A DNA stretch of 64,000 bases, from the NCBI RefSeq assembly GCF_029892685.1, contig NZ_JARXVD010000005.1, positions 62,001 to 126,000 on the forward strand, in the 5' to 3' direction. The notes below the pieces were generated by a model. The model saw only the letters and a program-made list of their open reading frames with translations. It was not told the DNA's origin and did no database searches. This document shows, piece after piece, positions 35,670 through 45,161 of this stretch (within the stretch, counting starts at the first letter, position 1; each line of letters begins with the position of its first letter). Made by a program: the position numbers and the translations under genes. The stretch is from Mycobacterium sp. OTB74. GTDB lineage: Bacteria > Actinomycetota > Actinomycetes > Mycobacteriales > Mycobacteriaceae.

Positions 35670-37166
35670 ATGGGATATCAACCGGAGACTCCGCCGTCAG
35701 GCGAAGACCATCGCTGGTCTCGGAATTACGCCGCGGACCAACAGAACCTGGTCCAGTGGAGCCACGACCGCTACCAACGCCCCGGCAACACAGGCGAATT
35801 CGCACAGCAGCAACCGTATGGACCGGCAGCCGGTCCCGCTGGACAATTCCCTGCGCCGAACCCCCAGCCGCGCAAGCGGTCTCGAGCGATGGTCGCCGGA
35901 TTTGGCGTGGCCGCAATCGCGCTTGCCGGCGGCGGTGCCGCCACCATGGCGTTCATCGACCACGTCGACAAGCCGGCTGCCACCCAGCTTCCGATGCCGA
36001 AGGGTATGCAACAGCATCCGCAGGCATCGGCCCCCACCCAGCCGAGCATCGCAGCACCGGTCGGTTCGGTGGAGCAGGTATCGGCAAAGGTTCTGCCCAG
36101 CGTGGTGAAGCTGCAAATCAAGACCGGGCAGGGCAGCGAAGAGGGCTCCGGCATCGTGTTGAGCCCGGATGGGCTGATCCTCACCAATAACCACGTTGTC
36201 GCGGCTGCTGCTCAAGGATCCGGACGTCAGGCCCCACAGGCCAGCGCTCCGGACGGACAGGTGCCCAAGCTCCCGCGGGGCATGTTCCCGGGCGGCCAGA
36301 TGCCCGACCTGCCACCGGGGCTTCTCCCGGGTGACGGGTCTGACTCTCAGGATCCCTACGACGGACCGTCCACCGCGCCGTCGGCTCGGGCCCGCTCCGC
36401 CGTGGACGCAACGGTCACCATGTCCGACGGGCGATCCGTGCCGTTCACTGTGGTCGGTACCGACCCGGATGACGACATCGCAGTGGTCAAGGCGCAGAAC
36501 GTTTCTGGGCTGACTCCGATCGCGATCGGGTCGTCCAAGGACCTGAAGGTCGGGCAGAACGTGGTGGCCATCGGGTCGCCGCTGGGCCTGCAGGGCACCG
36601 TGACCACCGGCATCGTCAGCGCGTTGGACCGTCCGGTCTCCACCGGCGACGGCGACACCGGTCAGCATTCGGTGATGAGCGCCATCCAGACCGACGCGGC
36701 GATCAACCCGGGCAACTCCGGGGGCGCGCTGGTGGACATGGACGGGAAGTTGATCGGGGTGAACTCCGCGATCGCCTCGCTGGGACAGGACTCGCAGGGC
36801 GCACAGAGCGGGTCCATCGGCCTGGGCTTTGCGATTCCGGTGGATCAGGCCAAGCGCATTGCTGATCAGTTGATTGCGGGCGGCACTGTCCAGCACGCTT
36901 CGCTGGGCGTGCAGCTGGCCGCGAACAGCAAGGCCAACGGCGCTGCCGTTGCGGCGGTGGCTGACGGCAGTGCGGCTGCGGCAGCCGGCCTGCCCAAGGG
37001 CGCGGTGATCACCAAGGTGGACGACCATGTGATCGACGGCCCCGACGCGCTGGTCGCGGCGGTGCGGTCCAAGTCGCCTGGCGACAACGTCGCGGTGACC
37101 TACAACGATGCGTCAGGCACCTCGCACACAGTGCAGGTGACGCTGGGACAGGCACCGCAGTCCTAG
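35670..37166 (+). CDS. PepD/HtrA-like membrane serine protease
   Basis: 498 residues. A Gln/Pro-rich cytosolic N-terminus (about 75 residues) and one transmembrane helix (M-V-A-G-F-G-V-A-A-I-A-L-A-G-G-G) are followed by a trypsin-like domain with the triad His in L-T-N-N-H-V-V, Asp in P-D-D-D-I-A-V-V and Ser in N-P-G-N-S-G-G-A-L. A PDZ domain ends the protein (H-A-S-L-G-V-Q-L, G-A-V-I-T-K-V-D-D). It matches PepD (Rv0983) closely, except for an insertion of about 60 Pro/Gly/Met-rich residues between His and Asp. Role: periplasmic quality control under envelope stress. ATG 35670 chosen for homology; the frame is open upstream. A strong terminator follows. Confidence 0.9.
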   Translation: MGYQPETPPSGEDHRWSRNYAADQQNLVQWSHDRYQRPGNTGEFAQQQPYGPAAGPAGQFPAPNPQPRKRSRAMVAGFGVAAIALAGGGAATMAFIDHVDKPAATQLPMPKGMQQHPQASAPTQPSIAAPVGSVEQVSAKVLPSVVKLQIKTGQGSEEGSGIVLSPDGLILTNNHVVAAAAQGSGRQAPQASAPDGQVPKLPRGMFPGGQMPDLPPGLLPGDGSDSQDPYDGPSTAPSARARSAVDATVTMSDGRSVPFTVVGTDPDDDIAVVKAQNVSGLTPIAIGSSKDLKVGQNVVAIGSPLGLQGTVTTGIVSALDRPVSTGDGDTGQHSVMSAIQTDAAINPGNSGGALVDMDGKLIGVNSAIASLGQDSQGAQSGSIGLGFAIPVDQAKRIADQLIAGGTVQHASLGVQLAANSKANGAAVAAVADGSAAAAAGLPKGAVITKVDDHVIDGPDALVAAVRSKSPGDNVAVTYNDASGTSHTVQVTLGQAPQS

Positions 37167-37186
37167 TTTTCGCTTGAGGTTGCAAC

Positions 37187-37220
37187 AAACCCCGCCAACC
37201 GTTTTCGGTTGGCGGGGTTT
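37187..37220 (+). terminator. Strong intrinsic-type terminator
   Basis: Perfect 14-bp arms (AAACCCCGCCAACC and its complement) with a 6-base loop GTTTTC, ending in TTT-G-TCTTT, 21 bases after the protease stop. The A-tract and T-tract on either side make it usable in both directions, serving the convergent SnoaL-like gene as well. Confidence 0.9.
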
Positions 37221-37294
37221 GTCTTTGACAAAGCTCACGAATGTAAGGGCAGGGCACGCAGATTCACCATTTTGCATACCCCTCACGCTGGCGC

Positions 37295-37819
37295 CTACAA
37301 GCGGCCGGTCAGGTGGGAGTAGAAGCCCGGCGTCGTGTCGACCCGCAGCCGGGTCAGTGTCCGCTTGCTGATCAACCAACGGCCGTCAACGCAGCGGTAC
37401 TCCTCGTGATAGTGCCCATAACCGTGGAGGTGTTCTTCGTGATCGCCGTTGGTCCACCACAGGTGGTCCTCCATGGCCCACACGCCCTGCGCGGTGGTAT
37501 CTGAGGTCAGCTCGATCTGTGGAGTATGGCCGTGATGCACCGAAGTGATCGACACCGCCCCGTCCAGTAATGACCGAATGGCTGCGGCCAGGCGTTCCCT
37601 GCCGACGACCACGTTGTCGCTACCGGTGACGGGTCGATTCTCGCCGGGCAGCCCGCGCCAGGAATCGCTGACGACGTCCTCCGTGTGGAAGTCGCCGTAG
37701 TGATCCCAGTCTTTGGTGTCCATGCACCGAAGTCGTCCCGCGAATACGTTTTTGATTGCTTCGATAGCCAGGAGCTGTTCCGCAGCGCTCAGCGTCAACT
37801 CGGAATCGGACTGGGTCAT
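37295..37819 (-). CDS. SnoaL-like (NTF2-fold) protein
   Basis: 174 residues from M-T-Q-S-D-S-E-L-T. The family pattern of SnoaL_4 proteins is visible: I-K-N-V-F-A-G-R-L-R-C-M-D-T-K-D-W-D-H-Y-G-D-F-H-T-E-D-V, then V-V-G-R-E-R-L-A-A-A-I-R-S-L, H-H-G-H-T-P-Q-I-E-L, and E-E-Y-R-C-V-D-G-R-W-L-I-S-K-R-T-L-T-R-L-R-V. Such proteins are cytosolic, acting as isomerases, hydratases or dehydratases of aromatic or steroid-like compounds. A longer start at 37909 is open but its N-terminus looks unlike the family. A TetR gene lies just upstream on the same strand and may control it. Confidence 0.78.
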   Translation of the reverse strand: MTQSDSELTLSAAEQLLAIEAIKNVFAGRLRCMDTKDWDHYGDFHTEDVVSDSWRGLPGENRPVTGSDNVVVGRERLAAAIRSLLDGAVSITSVHHGHTPQIELTSDTTAQGVWAMEDHLWWTNGDHEEHLHGYGHYHEEYRCVDGRWLISKRTLTRLRVDTTPGFYSHLTGRL

Positions 37820-37982
37820 GGTTCGCATGATGGCACCGAACGGCAGTGCGATCATCGGCCGTCCCGACGCGCGGGAGGCGAACGATGTCGTGCGTGCTCT
37901 GATCGGCACCGTGAGTCCGTCAACTGGCTTGGCACAAAAATCGCAAGTGCCCCAACACAGTCAACGCGCCCAGCGCAACGCC

Positions 37983-38624
37983 CTAAACGAGGTCTGACAT
38001 ACGGCCCGCCATGGCCGCCAGGATGCGGTGGGTCCGGGCAACCATCGACGCGGCGGACTCTGCCGGGTGCTGCCGCCACCACAACATCAGTCCCGACACC
38101 GTGTGTTCCCACACCACGGTGGCCGCACCGAGATCGGACTGGTCCGTGAGACCGATCGGTCCAAGCGCCCGCGACACACCGGCGAACGTCTGTCCCCTCA
38201 GCACCGTCCGCTGTTGGCGCGCAGCCTCTCGCGCCGGCCCATGAGGGACCGATCGATCAAAAAGAACATGCCAGTCGCCAGGACGTCCTTCGAACGTCGT
38301 GAAGATGGCGGCCAGCACGGGCTCACCACTCGCCGCTCCGGTACCGGCGAGGTAGTCCGACGTGTTCAGTGCATTGGTCACGGCATCGGCTATCTGCAGT
38401 CCGAGGCGTTGAACGCACGCGATGTAGACCGCTTCTTTGGACCCGAAGTAGCTGATGATCAAAGTCTTCGACACACCGGCGTTTGCGGCGATAGCTGCCA
38501 GGGATGTACCTGCGTATGTCACCCTTCTGAACTCGTCGATGGCAGCGTCGACGATCAGCTCCTCACGTTCACCCCGTGGCACCCCTTTGGTTCCGGTTTT
38601 GCCAGTTGCGGGGCTCGTCCTCAC
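37983..38624 (-). CDS. TetR family transcriptional regulator
   Basis: 213 residues from the GTG at 38624; the frame is open to 38696. The HTH is clear: I-V-D-A-A-I-D-E-F-R-R-V-T-Y-A-G-T-S-L-A-A-I-A-A-N-A-G-V-S-K-T-L-I-I-S-Y-F-G-S-K. The C-terminal part (W-H-V-L-F-D-R-S-V-P-H-G-P-A-R-E-A-A) resembles TetR proteins of mycobacteria with a drug or lipid ligand. It precedes the SnoaL-like gene by about 160 bases on the same strand. Target genes unknown. Confidence 0.85.
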   Translation of the reverse strand: MRTSPATGKTGTKGVPRGEREELIVDAAIDEFRRVTYAGTSLAAIAANAGVSKTLIISYFGSKEAVYIACVQRLGLQIADAVTNALNTSDYLAGTGAASGEPVLAAIFTTFEGRPGDWHVLFDRSVPHGPAREAARQQRTVLRGQTFAGVSRALGPIGLTDQSDLGAATVVWEHTVSGLMLWWRQHPAESAASMVARTHRILAAMAGRMSDLV

Positions 38625-38847
38625 GGGCCTCAGCCTAGCCAGTATCGAGCCGGGTCCAGCGCGGATACGGCGCATTGTCCGTGGCACATGCGCCACGGAG
38701 GGATCGGCTGTCGTCCTCTTTGCGATTTCTCAGCGAACAATTGTCAGGCTCATCTCCAATGCCACTCGGCGATGAGGCCGGTACACCCCGCGTCGCAGTC
38801 GGAGACGACGTCGCAGAGGGCAACCGGCTACCGATAGAAGGCACGAC

Positions 38848-39156
38848 ATGGCACTCAACTCGCACCGCTTTGTTCCCGCGCGACTCAGAAAGTCGGCCGC
38901 CGCCATGGTCGGCGGGAGCGCGGCAGTCGCACTCGTGGTAGCCGCTCTGGTAAGTACCGGGACACCCGACTCTGCGCAACTGCTCGCACGCCCCAGCCAC
39001 GGCGGCGGCGGGGGGGGCGGTTCGATCGTGCAGCCGACCGAACCCGAGATGCGGTTGGGCGCCACCACCATCAGCCCGACCGAGGAGATGCCATCGATGC
39101 CCGGGACGACTCCCGCCATTCCGTTCGCGGCTCCGAAGATCAAGGCTGGTCATTAG
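38848..39156 (+). CDS. Small exported or membrane-anchored protein
   Basis: 102 residues. A basic start (H-R-F-V-P-A-R-L-R-K) and one hydrophobic segment (A-A-V-A-L-V-V-A-A-L-V, about residues 25-37) form an uncleaved anchor or signal peptide. The rest is Gly/Pro/Thr-rich, with a run of seven glycines and P-T-E-E-M-P-S-M-P-G. No cysteines and no recognisable domain. It looks like the short hypothetical secreted proteins common in mycobacteria; the function is unknown. Confidence 0.6.
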   Translation: MALNSHRFVPARLRKSAAAMVGGSAAVALVVAALVSTGTPDSAQLLARPSHGGGGGGGSIVQPTEPEMRLGATTISPTEEMPSMPGTTPAIPFAAPKIKAGH

Positions 39157-39680
39157 CGGCCACGTGCACGGGCTGATCCCGCCCTGTCCGCGGACTTCAC
39201 TGATCACGACCACCCACACAGAGCCTTAGTATTTACTTACTTTTGTCTTATGTTCCTTAATCTTGTGCTAGCGTCGCTGACGAGACGCTACGTGTTTGCC
39301 CGGTAGAGGTTGGCAATTGCCGCAGTCGCATCGACTTTCGTCGGTGCAACTGGGCCATCCGACCGGCCAAGATCAGACTTCGGCTGCGCTGCTGCCATTG
39401 GCATTTCGTAAGTGCAGCGCTGCGATAGCCGACTATTTGTTCGCAAAAGCTGATGATCCCCGTGCATTCGACAATGATCGCCAGTAGACGCATTCGACCG
39501 CTAATACCCGGTAGACGGTGAGGCCGCCAGTAATCCTTGTGGATCGCCGACTGCGGCGACCAACCAGCGTGAATCTGAGAACGATCGCGACGGGACGGTT
39601 GGCTTCATTCTGCGGGCGCATGCGCCGAAATTCCTCGCCGGCCCAAATCCGCCACGTCACAGCGTCTTCGCCATAAACAC
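39157..39680. other. Intergenic region with an AT-rich patch
   Basis: No gene supported. Around 39226-39265 an AT-rich stretch (TTAGTATTTACTTACTTTTG and on) stands out from the surrounding 65% G+C and could be a promoter or a nucleoid-protein binding site. The remainder up to the tRNA-Leu terminator has no coding signature on either strand. Confidence 0.4.
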
Positions 39681-39714
39681 AAAGGTCACGAACTCGACTG
39701 AGTTCGTGACCTTT
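39681..39714 (-). terminator. Terminator after tRNA-Leu
   Basis: Perfect 15-bp arms (AAAGGTCACGAACTC and its complement) with a 4-base loop, 31 bases downstream of the tRNA-Leu 3' end on the minus strand. The flanking AAA/TTT gives a short U-run. Confidence 0.85.
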
Positions 39715-39744
39715 ACGTCCGCGGTTTATAGAACCGCTCTGCTG

Positions 39745-39827
39745 TGGGCGAAGGGGGACTTGAACCCCCACGTCCCGAAGGACACTGGCACCTGAAGCCA
39801 GCGCGTCTGCCATTCCGCCACTCGCCC
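39745..39827 (-). tRNA. leuT: tRNA-Leu (anticodon CAG)
   Basis: 83 bases on the minus strand. Acceptor arms GGGCGAG and TTCGCCC pair with A as discriminator. The D arm, the anticodon arm CTGGC-TTCAGGT-GCCAG with anticodon CAG, a long variable arm (class II, GTGTCCTTCGGGAC) and the T arm GTTCAAGTC are all present. CCA is not encoded. A tRNA-Leu(CAG) occurs at the same place beyond fhaA in M. tuberculosis. Confidence 0.95.
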
Positions 39828-40044
39828 TGAATGACCGGGAGAGCGTATCACTACACCCGCCTCCGATTCCAAACGCCCTAGTCACCGGCATTGGCGATGG
39901 TCTGACCTGGGCCTATTCAATTCTCAGAATTCTGTTGGTCCCGCAACCGCACCCCTGCCCGATACCATGCGTAACAGTGGTGTTATCGGATCAACACGCG
40001 CACCGCGCACCATGAACCTTCGATAGCAGTGAGGCAGACGGTAT

Positions 40045-41622
40045 ATGGGTTTGGTCGACCGATTCGAGCGCAAGCTCGAGACGACGGTCGGTGACGCCTT
40101 TGCCCGCGTCTTCGGCGGTTCCATCGCGCCGCCGGAAGTCGAAGCCGCACTTCAACGCGAGGCTCAGTCCGGTGCGCGCGAAGTCGGCGGTGGCCGTATT
40201 TTGGCACCGAACGAATACGTCATTACGCTCGGCGGCACCGATTTTGAGAAGGTGAATGCCGACCCTGACCTCACGCCCAGTGCTTTTGCAAGACACCTGG
40301 AGGGATTTATCCATGAGCAAGGTTGGCAAACGTATGGTGAGGTGGTCGTCAGGTTTGAGCCGTCGCCGGGCTTACACACCGGCCAGTTCCGCGCCCACGG
40401 CGTGGTCAATCCCGACTCGACCGCTGGTCCTGCAAGACCGGCACTCAGCGACCGCGCGCACACTGCAGAACCAGGAGCACTAAGGATGAGTGACAACCCG
40501 ACCTACCGTGGTGGCCAGGGACAGGGCCAGCCCGGTGATGAGTACAACGAATACGGGCGCCAGTCCGAGGAACCGCGCGGCCAGCATCAAGATCAGGGCG
40601 GATACGGCCAGGGCGGCCCAGCTGGACACGGCGCCAGCCCGCAAGCCGGATATGGCGATCAGGCCGGCTACGGCGCCGGTCCCGCAGGCTACGGACAAGG
40701 TGGCGGCTACGGCGGCCCGCAGGGTGGCCCTCCCGGACCGCCTCCGCTGGGTCCTCAGGGTGGCTACGGTCCGCAGGGCGGCGAGCAGGGTGGCTACGGC
40801 GGCCACCAAGCCCCTCCCGACCAGGGCGGATACGGCGGACACCAGGCCGGCCCGCAGGGCGGATACCCCGGGCAGGCCGACCAAGGTGGCTACGGCGGCC
40901 CGGGCTACGGCCAGCACGACCAGGGCGGATACGGCGGACACCAGGCCGGCCCGCAGGGCGGTTACGGTCAGGGCGGTGGCTACGGCCAGCCTGAACAGGG
41001 CGGCTACGGCCAGGGCGGCTACGGCGGTCAGCAAGGTGGCTACGGCCAGGGCGGCTACAGCCAGCCTGAGCAGGGCGGTTACGGACATCCCGGCGAGCAG
41101 GGCGGCTACGGCGGTCAGCAAGGTGGCTACGGCCAGGGTGGCTACGGTGAGCAGAGCTACGCCCAGCCCCAGCAGGGCGGCTATGGCCAGCCTGAACAGG
41201 GTGGCTACGGCCAGGGTGGCTACGGCGAACAGGGTTACGCCGGCGGCCAGAGCGCGGGCTACGGCGCAGGCGCCGGCTACAGCGAGCCCGATTACGGCCA
41301 GCAGGGCGGCGGCTACGCCGGCGGGTTCGGCGGCGGTGCCAACGTCACCCTTCAGCTCGATGACGGCAGCGGCCGCACGTACCAGCTGCGGGAGGGCGCA
41401 AACGTCATCGGCCGCGGTCAGGACGCACAGTTCCGGCTGCCCGACACCGGCGTCTCCCGCCGGCACCTGGAAATCCGCTGGGATGGTCACGTCGCGCTGC
41501 TGTCGGATCTGAATTCGACCAACGGCACCACCGTCAACAACGCGCCGGTCCAGGAATGGCAGCTGGCGGACGGCGATGTCATCCGGGTGGGCCACTCCGA
41601 GATCGTCGTTCGCGTTCACTGA
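40045..41622 (+). CDS. fhaA: FHA-domain protein FhaA
   Basis: 525 residues. An N-terminal DUF3662 domain ([12 protein letters not shown] to about residue 125) is followed by a low-complexity linker of about 280 residues made of repeated [11 protein letters not shown] units. The C-terminal FHA domain (about residues 430-525) has the phosphothreonine-binding G-R-G, S-R-R-H and N-G-T-T-V-N motifs. FhaA (Rv0020c) binds phosphorylated PknB substrates and the MurJ pseudokinase domain, and limits peptidoglycan synthesis at the pole and septum. It heads the fhaA-pknB gene string. Cytosolic, membrane-associated through partners. Confidence 0.96.
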   Translation: MGLVDRFERKLETTVGDAFARVFGGSIAPPEVEAALQREAQSGAREVGGGRILAPNEYVITLGGTDFEKVNADPDLTPSAFARHLEGFIHEQGWQTYGEVVVRFEPSPGLHTGQFRAHGVVNPDSTAGPARPALSDRAHTAEPGALRMSDNPTYRGGQGQGQPGDEYNEYGRQSEEPRGQHQDQGGYGQGGPAGHGASPQAGYGDQAGYGAGPAGYGQGGGYGGPQGGPPGPPPLGPQGGYGPQGGEQGGYGGHQAPPDQGGYGGHQAGPQGGYPGQADQGGYGGPGYGQHDQGGYGGHQAGPQGGYGQGGGYGQPEQGGYGQGGYGGQQGGYGQGGYSQPEQGGYGHPGEQGGYGGQQGGYGQGGYGEQSYAQPQQGGYGQPEQGGYGQGGYGEQGYAGGQSAGYGAGAGYSEPDYGQQGGGYAGGFGGGANVTLQLDDGSGRTYQLREGANVIGRGQDAQFRLPDTGVSRRHLEIRWDGHVALLSDLNSTNGTTVNNAPVQEWQLADGDVIRVGHSEIVVRVH

Positions 41623-41746
41623 GGGCGGTATCCGTCGCCGCCGGTGCGAACTGCGCACCGGCGGGCGACCTCCCAAGTATCGTGACGGTGCCGACGGTTG
41701 CCGGACATCGGCCACAGGCGCCATACGGTGACGGAGAGGACGTCGG

Positions 41747-42214
41747 ATGCAGGGGTTAGTACTGCAACTGACGCGCGTCGGGTTCCTTTTGCTTCTATGG
41801 CTATTCATTTGGTCGGTACTCCGCATTCTGCGTACCGATATTTACGCCCCCACCGGTGCGGTCATGGTGCGCCGTGGACTGGCATTGCGGGGAGGCCTGT
41901 TGCCCAGCCGCCAACGTCGCGGCATCGCCCGTCATCTGGTAGTCACCGAGGGTGCTCTGGCCGGCACCCGCATCACGCTGACCAGCCAACCAGTGCTGAT
42001 CGGCCGGGCCGACGACTCCACCTTGGTACTGACCGACGACTACGCATCGACACGGCACGCCCGGCTGTCGCCCAGAGGCTCCGAGTGGTACGTCGAAGAC
42101 CTAGGATCGACCAACGGTACATACCTGGACAGGGTGAAAGTGACGACGGCGGTAAGGGTTCCAATGGGGACGCCGGTTCGAATCGGCAAGACGGTAATTG
42201 AGCTGCGCCCGTGA
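41747..42214 (+). CDS. fhaB: FHA-domain protein FhaB (FipA)
   Basis: 155 residues. One N-terminal transmembrane helix (V-G-F-L-L-L-L-W-L-F-I-W-S-V-L) and a C-terminal FHA domain with L-I-G-R-A-D-D-S, S-T-R-H-A-R-L and D-L-G-S-T-N-G-T-Y. Matches Rv0019c (155 residues), which is phosphorylated by PknA, interacts with FtsZ and FtsQ, and supports division under oxidative stress. Its stop overlaps the pstP start GTGA by 4 bases. Confidence 0.95.
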   Translation: MQGLVLQLTRVGFLLLLWLFIWSVLRILRTDIYAPTGAVMVRRGLALRGGLLPSRQRRGIARHLVVTEGALAGTRITLTSQPVLIGRADDSTLVLTDDYASTRHARLSPRGSEWYVEDLGSTNGTYLDRVKVTTAVRVPMGTPVRIGKTVIELRP

Positions 42215-43749
42215 CACTTGTTCTCCGATACGCCGCGCGTAGCGACCGCGGCCTGGTCCGCGCCAACAACGAGGACTCGGTGTACGCCGGTGCCCGGTTG
42301 CTGGCCCTGGCCGACGGCATGGGCGGTCACGCCGCCGGTGAGGTGGCCTCTCAGCTGGTCATCGCCGCGCTGGCGCACCTCGACGACGACGAGCCCGGTG
42401 GCGACCTGCTGGTCAAGCTCAACAACGCGGTCCACGACGGCAACGAAGCCATCGCCGCGCACGTCGAAGCCGACCCCGAGCTTGAAGGCATGGGCACCAC
42501 GCTGACCGCCATCCTGTTCGCCGGGAATCGGCTGGGCATGGTGCACATCGGCGACTCCCGCGGCTACCTGCTTCGCGACGGCGAGCTGGTGCAGATCACC
42601 AAAGACGACACCTTCGTCCAGACTCTCGTCGACGAGGGCCGGATCACCGCCGAAGAAGCCCACAGTCACCCGCAGCGCTCACTGATCATGAAGGCTCTCA
42701 CGGGGCACGAGGTCGAGCCGACGCTGACAATGCGCGAAGCCCAGGTCGGCGACCGCTATCTGCTGTGCTCCGACGGGCTGTCAGACCCGGTCAGTCACGA
42801 AACCATCCTGGGCGCCCTGCAGATTCCCGACGTCGTCGACAGCGCCGATCGACTGATCGAGCTGGCCCTGCGCGGTGGCGGCCCGGACAACGTCACGGTC
42901 GTGGTGGCCGACGTCGTTGACTACGAATACGGCCAGACCGCACCTATCCTGGCCGGTGCCGTCTCCGGACAGGACGACGACACTCTTCCCCCCAACACCG
43001 CCGCCGGTCGCGCCGCAGTGTTCAACCCCAAGCGCGCCGAAGCCGCCAAAAAGCCTGTGGCGCAACTCGATCCGCCACCGCACAAGAGTCATACCCGACG
43101 CAACGTGATCATCGGGGCCATATCACTGATCGTGCTGCTGCTGGCCGGTCTGGCCGTCGGCCGCATGATCATCCGCAGTAATTACTACGTCGCCGAGCAC
43201 GACGGTTCGGTGTTCATCATGCGGGGCGTACAGGGCTCACTACTGGGCCTTCCGCTGCAGGAGCCGTACCTGTTGGCTTGTCTGGACGGCCACTCGGCAC
43301 TGACCATCATCGGCGTCGACGACAACCGCGCCGACTGCCAGCCGATGAAGATCGGCGACCTGCGTGAGTCCGAGCGCGCCCAGGTCGCCGCAGGCCTGCC
43401 CGCCGGCAGCGTCGATGACGCGATCCGCCAACTCAAAGAGCTCGGCCACACGTCGTTGTTGCCTGTCTGCGCGCCTGCGGTCGTGACACCCCCGGTGGTG
43501 GCACCGCCGATCGTCGTGCCGCAACCGGTACCCGCTCCGCCCCCGGGCGCTCCGGCACCGTCGGCCTCCGCCGCACCCGCACCGGGCGCTCCGACGCCGC
43601 CCTCACCCGTGCCCGCATCGCCGGTACTGACCGCCCCGACGCCAGCCCCACCTGCAGGCCCCCCGACCATCGCAGCGCCGGCCCCCACGGTCACCGCGTT
43701 GCCGCCTCCACCGCAGGAGCCGGGCACCAACTGCCGGACAGAGTCATGA
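42211..43749 (+). CDS. pstP: PP2C serine/threonine phosphatase PstP
   Basis: 512 residues, GTG start. The PP2C catalytic domain (residues 1-240) shows N-N-E-D-S, L-A-D-G-M-G-G-H-A-A-G, H-I-G-D-S-R-G-Y and P-D-N-V-T-V-V. One transmembrane helix follows at about residue 300 (V-I-I-G-A-I-S-L-I-V-L-L-L-A-G-L), then an extracytoplasmic domain with a Pro-rich tail. It is the only such phosphatase known in mycobacteria and reverses PknA/PknB phosphorylation. It is coupled to fhaB and rodA by 4-base overlaps. Confidence 0.96.
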   Translation: MTLVLRYAARSDRGLVRANNEDSVYAGARLLALADGMGGHAAGEVASQLVIAALAHLDDDEPGGDLLVKLNNAVHDGNEAIAAHVEADPELEGMGTTLTAILFAGNRLGMVHIGDSRGYLLRDGELVQITKDDTFVQTLVDEGRITAEEAHSHPQRSLIMKALTGHEVEPTLTMREAQVGDRYLLCSDGLSDPVSHETILGALQIPDVVDSADRLIELALRGGGPDNVTVVVADVVDYEYGQTAPILAGAVSGQDDDTLPPNTAAGRAAVFNPKRAEAAKKPVAQLDPPPHKSHTRRNVIIGAISLIVLLLAGLAVGRMIIRSNYYVAEHDGSVFIMRGVQGSLLGLPLQEPYLLACLDGHSALTIIGVDDNRADCQPMKIGDLRESERAQVAAGLPAGSVDDAIRQLKELGHTSLLPVCAPAVVTPPVVAPPIVVPQPVPAPPPGAPAPSASAAPAPGAPTPPSPVPASPVLTAPTPAPPAGPPTIAAPAPTVTALPPPPQEPGTNCRTES

Positions 43750-45161
43750 CGACCCAGCCGCAGTCACCGGTCACCGTCCTCCCTCCGCTGCCCAACCGCC
43801 GCAACTCCGAGTTGCTGCTGCTGGGGTTCGCCACAGCCATCACCATGGTGGCGTTGTTGATCGTGGAGGCCAATCAGGAACGCGGGCTGCGGCTGGATCT
43901 CGTCAAATTCGGTGTCGGCTACGTGCTGCTTTTCGGCGTCGCGCATGTGGTGGTGCGGCGCTACGCACCGTATGCCGACCCGCTGCTGCTGCCGGTGGTG
44001 GCGCTGCTCAACGGCCTGGGTCTGGTGATGATCCACCGGCTCGACCTGGCCGCCGGCCCGCGGCCGACCGGTCTGGTGCCTGGAGGCAACGCCAATCAGC
44101 AGCTGCTGTGGATGTTAGCCGGCATCGTGGTGTTCGCCCTCGTGCTGATCACCGTGCACGACCACCGCATGCTGGCCCGCTACGGCTACCTGTGCGGGCT
44201 GACCGGCCTTGTGCTGCTTGCCATTCCGGCTCTGCTCCCTGATTCTGTCGCCGAGCAGTACGGCGCCAAGATCTGGATTCGGTTGCCCGGCTTCTCAATT
44301 CAGCCCGCAGAGTTCTCCAAAATTCTGCTGCTCATCTTCTTCGCCAGCGTCCTGGTGACCAAGCGCGGGCTGTTCACCAGCGCCGGCAAGCATGTGCTGG
44401 GCATGGACCTGCCGCGACCCCGAGACCTGGCCCCGCTGTTGGTCGCCTGGGTCGGGTCCATCGGCGTCATGGTGTTCGAGAAGGACCTCGGCGCCTCGCT
44501 CCTGCTGTACGCGACGTTCCTGGTGCTGCTGTACGTAGCCACCGAGAAGGTGAGCTGGGTGATCATCGGACTGGCGTTGTTCGGCCTGGGAAGCGTTGTG
44601 GCATACCACCTTTTCCACCACGTACAGGTCCGGGTGCAGAACTGGCTGGACCCGTTCGCCGACCCCGACGGCGCCGGCTACCAGATGGTGCAGTCGCTGT
44701 TCAGCTTCGCCACCGGCGGCATTTTCGGCACCGGCCTGGGCAACGGGCAGCCCGGCACCGTGCCCGATGCGTCGACCGACTTCATCATCTCCGCGGTGGG
44801 GGAGGAGCTGGGTCTGGTGGGCTTGGCGGCGGTGCTGATGCTCTACGCCGTCGTCATCATCCGGGGTCTGCGCACCGCGATCGCCGTGCGGGACAGCTTT
44901 GGCAAGCTGCTGGCCGCCGGCCTGTCTGCAGCGCTGGCGCTGCAGCTGTTCATCGTCGTCGGCGGGGTGACCAAGTTGATCCCACAGACTGGTCTGACCA
45001 CCCCGTGGATGTCCTACGGCGGGTCGTCGCTGCTGGCCAACTATGTGCTGCTGGCCCTGTTGCTGCGCATATCGCACGTCGCCCGTCGACCCGTCGCCAA
45101 CCGCAAGCCCAATACAACGTCGATCGCGGCGGCCAGCACTGAGGTGATCTCCAAGGTATGA
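43746..45161 (+). CDS. rodA: SEDS-family peptidoglycan glycosyltransferase RodA
   Basis: 471 residues with about 12 transmembrane helices and the SEDS motifs P-A-E-F-S-K-I, E-K-D-L-G-A-S-L-L, E-E-L-G-L-V-G and T-P-W-M-S-Y-G-G-S-S-L-L. It polymerises lipid II into glycan strands together with the transpeptidase PbpA, encoded next. Matches Rv0017c. Stop and start overlap with both neighbours by 4 bases, so the stoichiometry with PbpA is probably set by translational coupling. Confidence 0.96.
   Translation: MTTQPQSPVTVLPPLPNRRNSELLLLGFATAITMVALLIVEANQERGLRLDLVKFGVGYVLLFGVAHVVVRRYAPYADPLLLPVVALLNGLGLVMIHRLDLAAGPRPTGLVPGGNANQQLLWMLAGIVVFALVLITVHDHRMLARYGYLCGLTGLVLLAIPALLPDSVAEQYGAKIWIRLPGFSIQPAEFSKILLLIFFASVLVTKRGLFTSAGKHVLGMDLPRPRDLAPLLVAWVGSIGVMVFEKDLGASLLLYATFLVLLYVATEKVSWVIIGLALFGLGSVVAYHLFHHVQVRVQNWLDPFADPDGAGYQMVQSLFSFATGGIFGTGLGNGQPGTVPDASTDFIISAVGEELGLVGLAAVLMLYAVVIIRGLRTAIAVRDSFGKLLAAGLSAALALQLFIVVGGVTKLIPQTGLTTPWMSYGGSSLLANYVLLALLLRISHVARRPVANRKPNTTSIAAASTEVISKV

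Noticed and set aside
40480..41826. 448-codon minus-strand frame over fhaA
   Set aside because: Ala/Val/Leu-rich reading is the complement of the Gly-Tyr-Gln repeats; the plus frame is the conserved fhaA.
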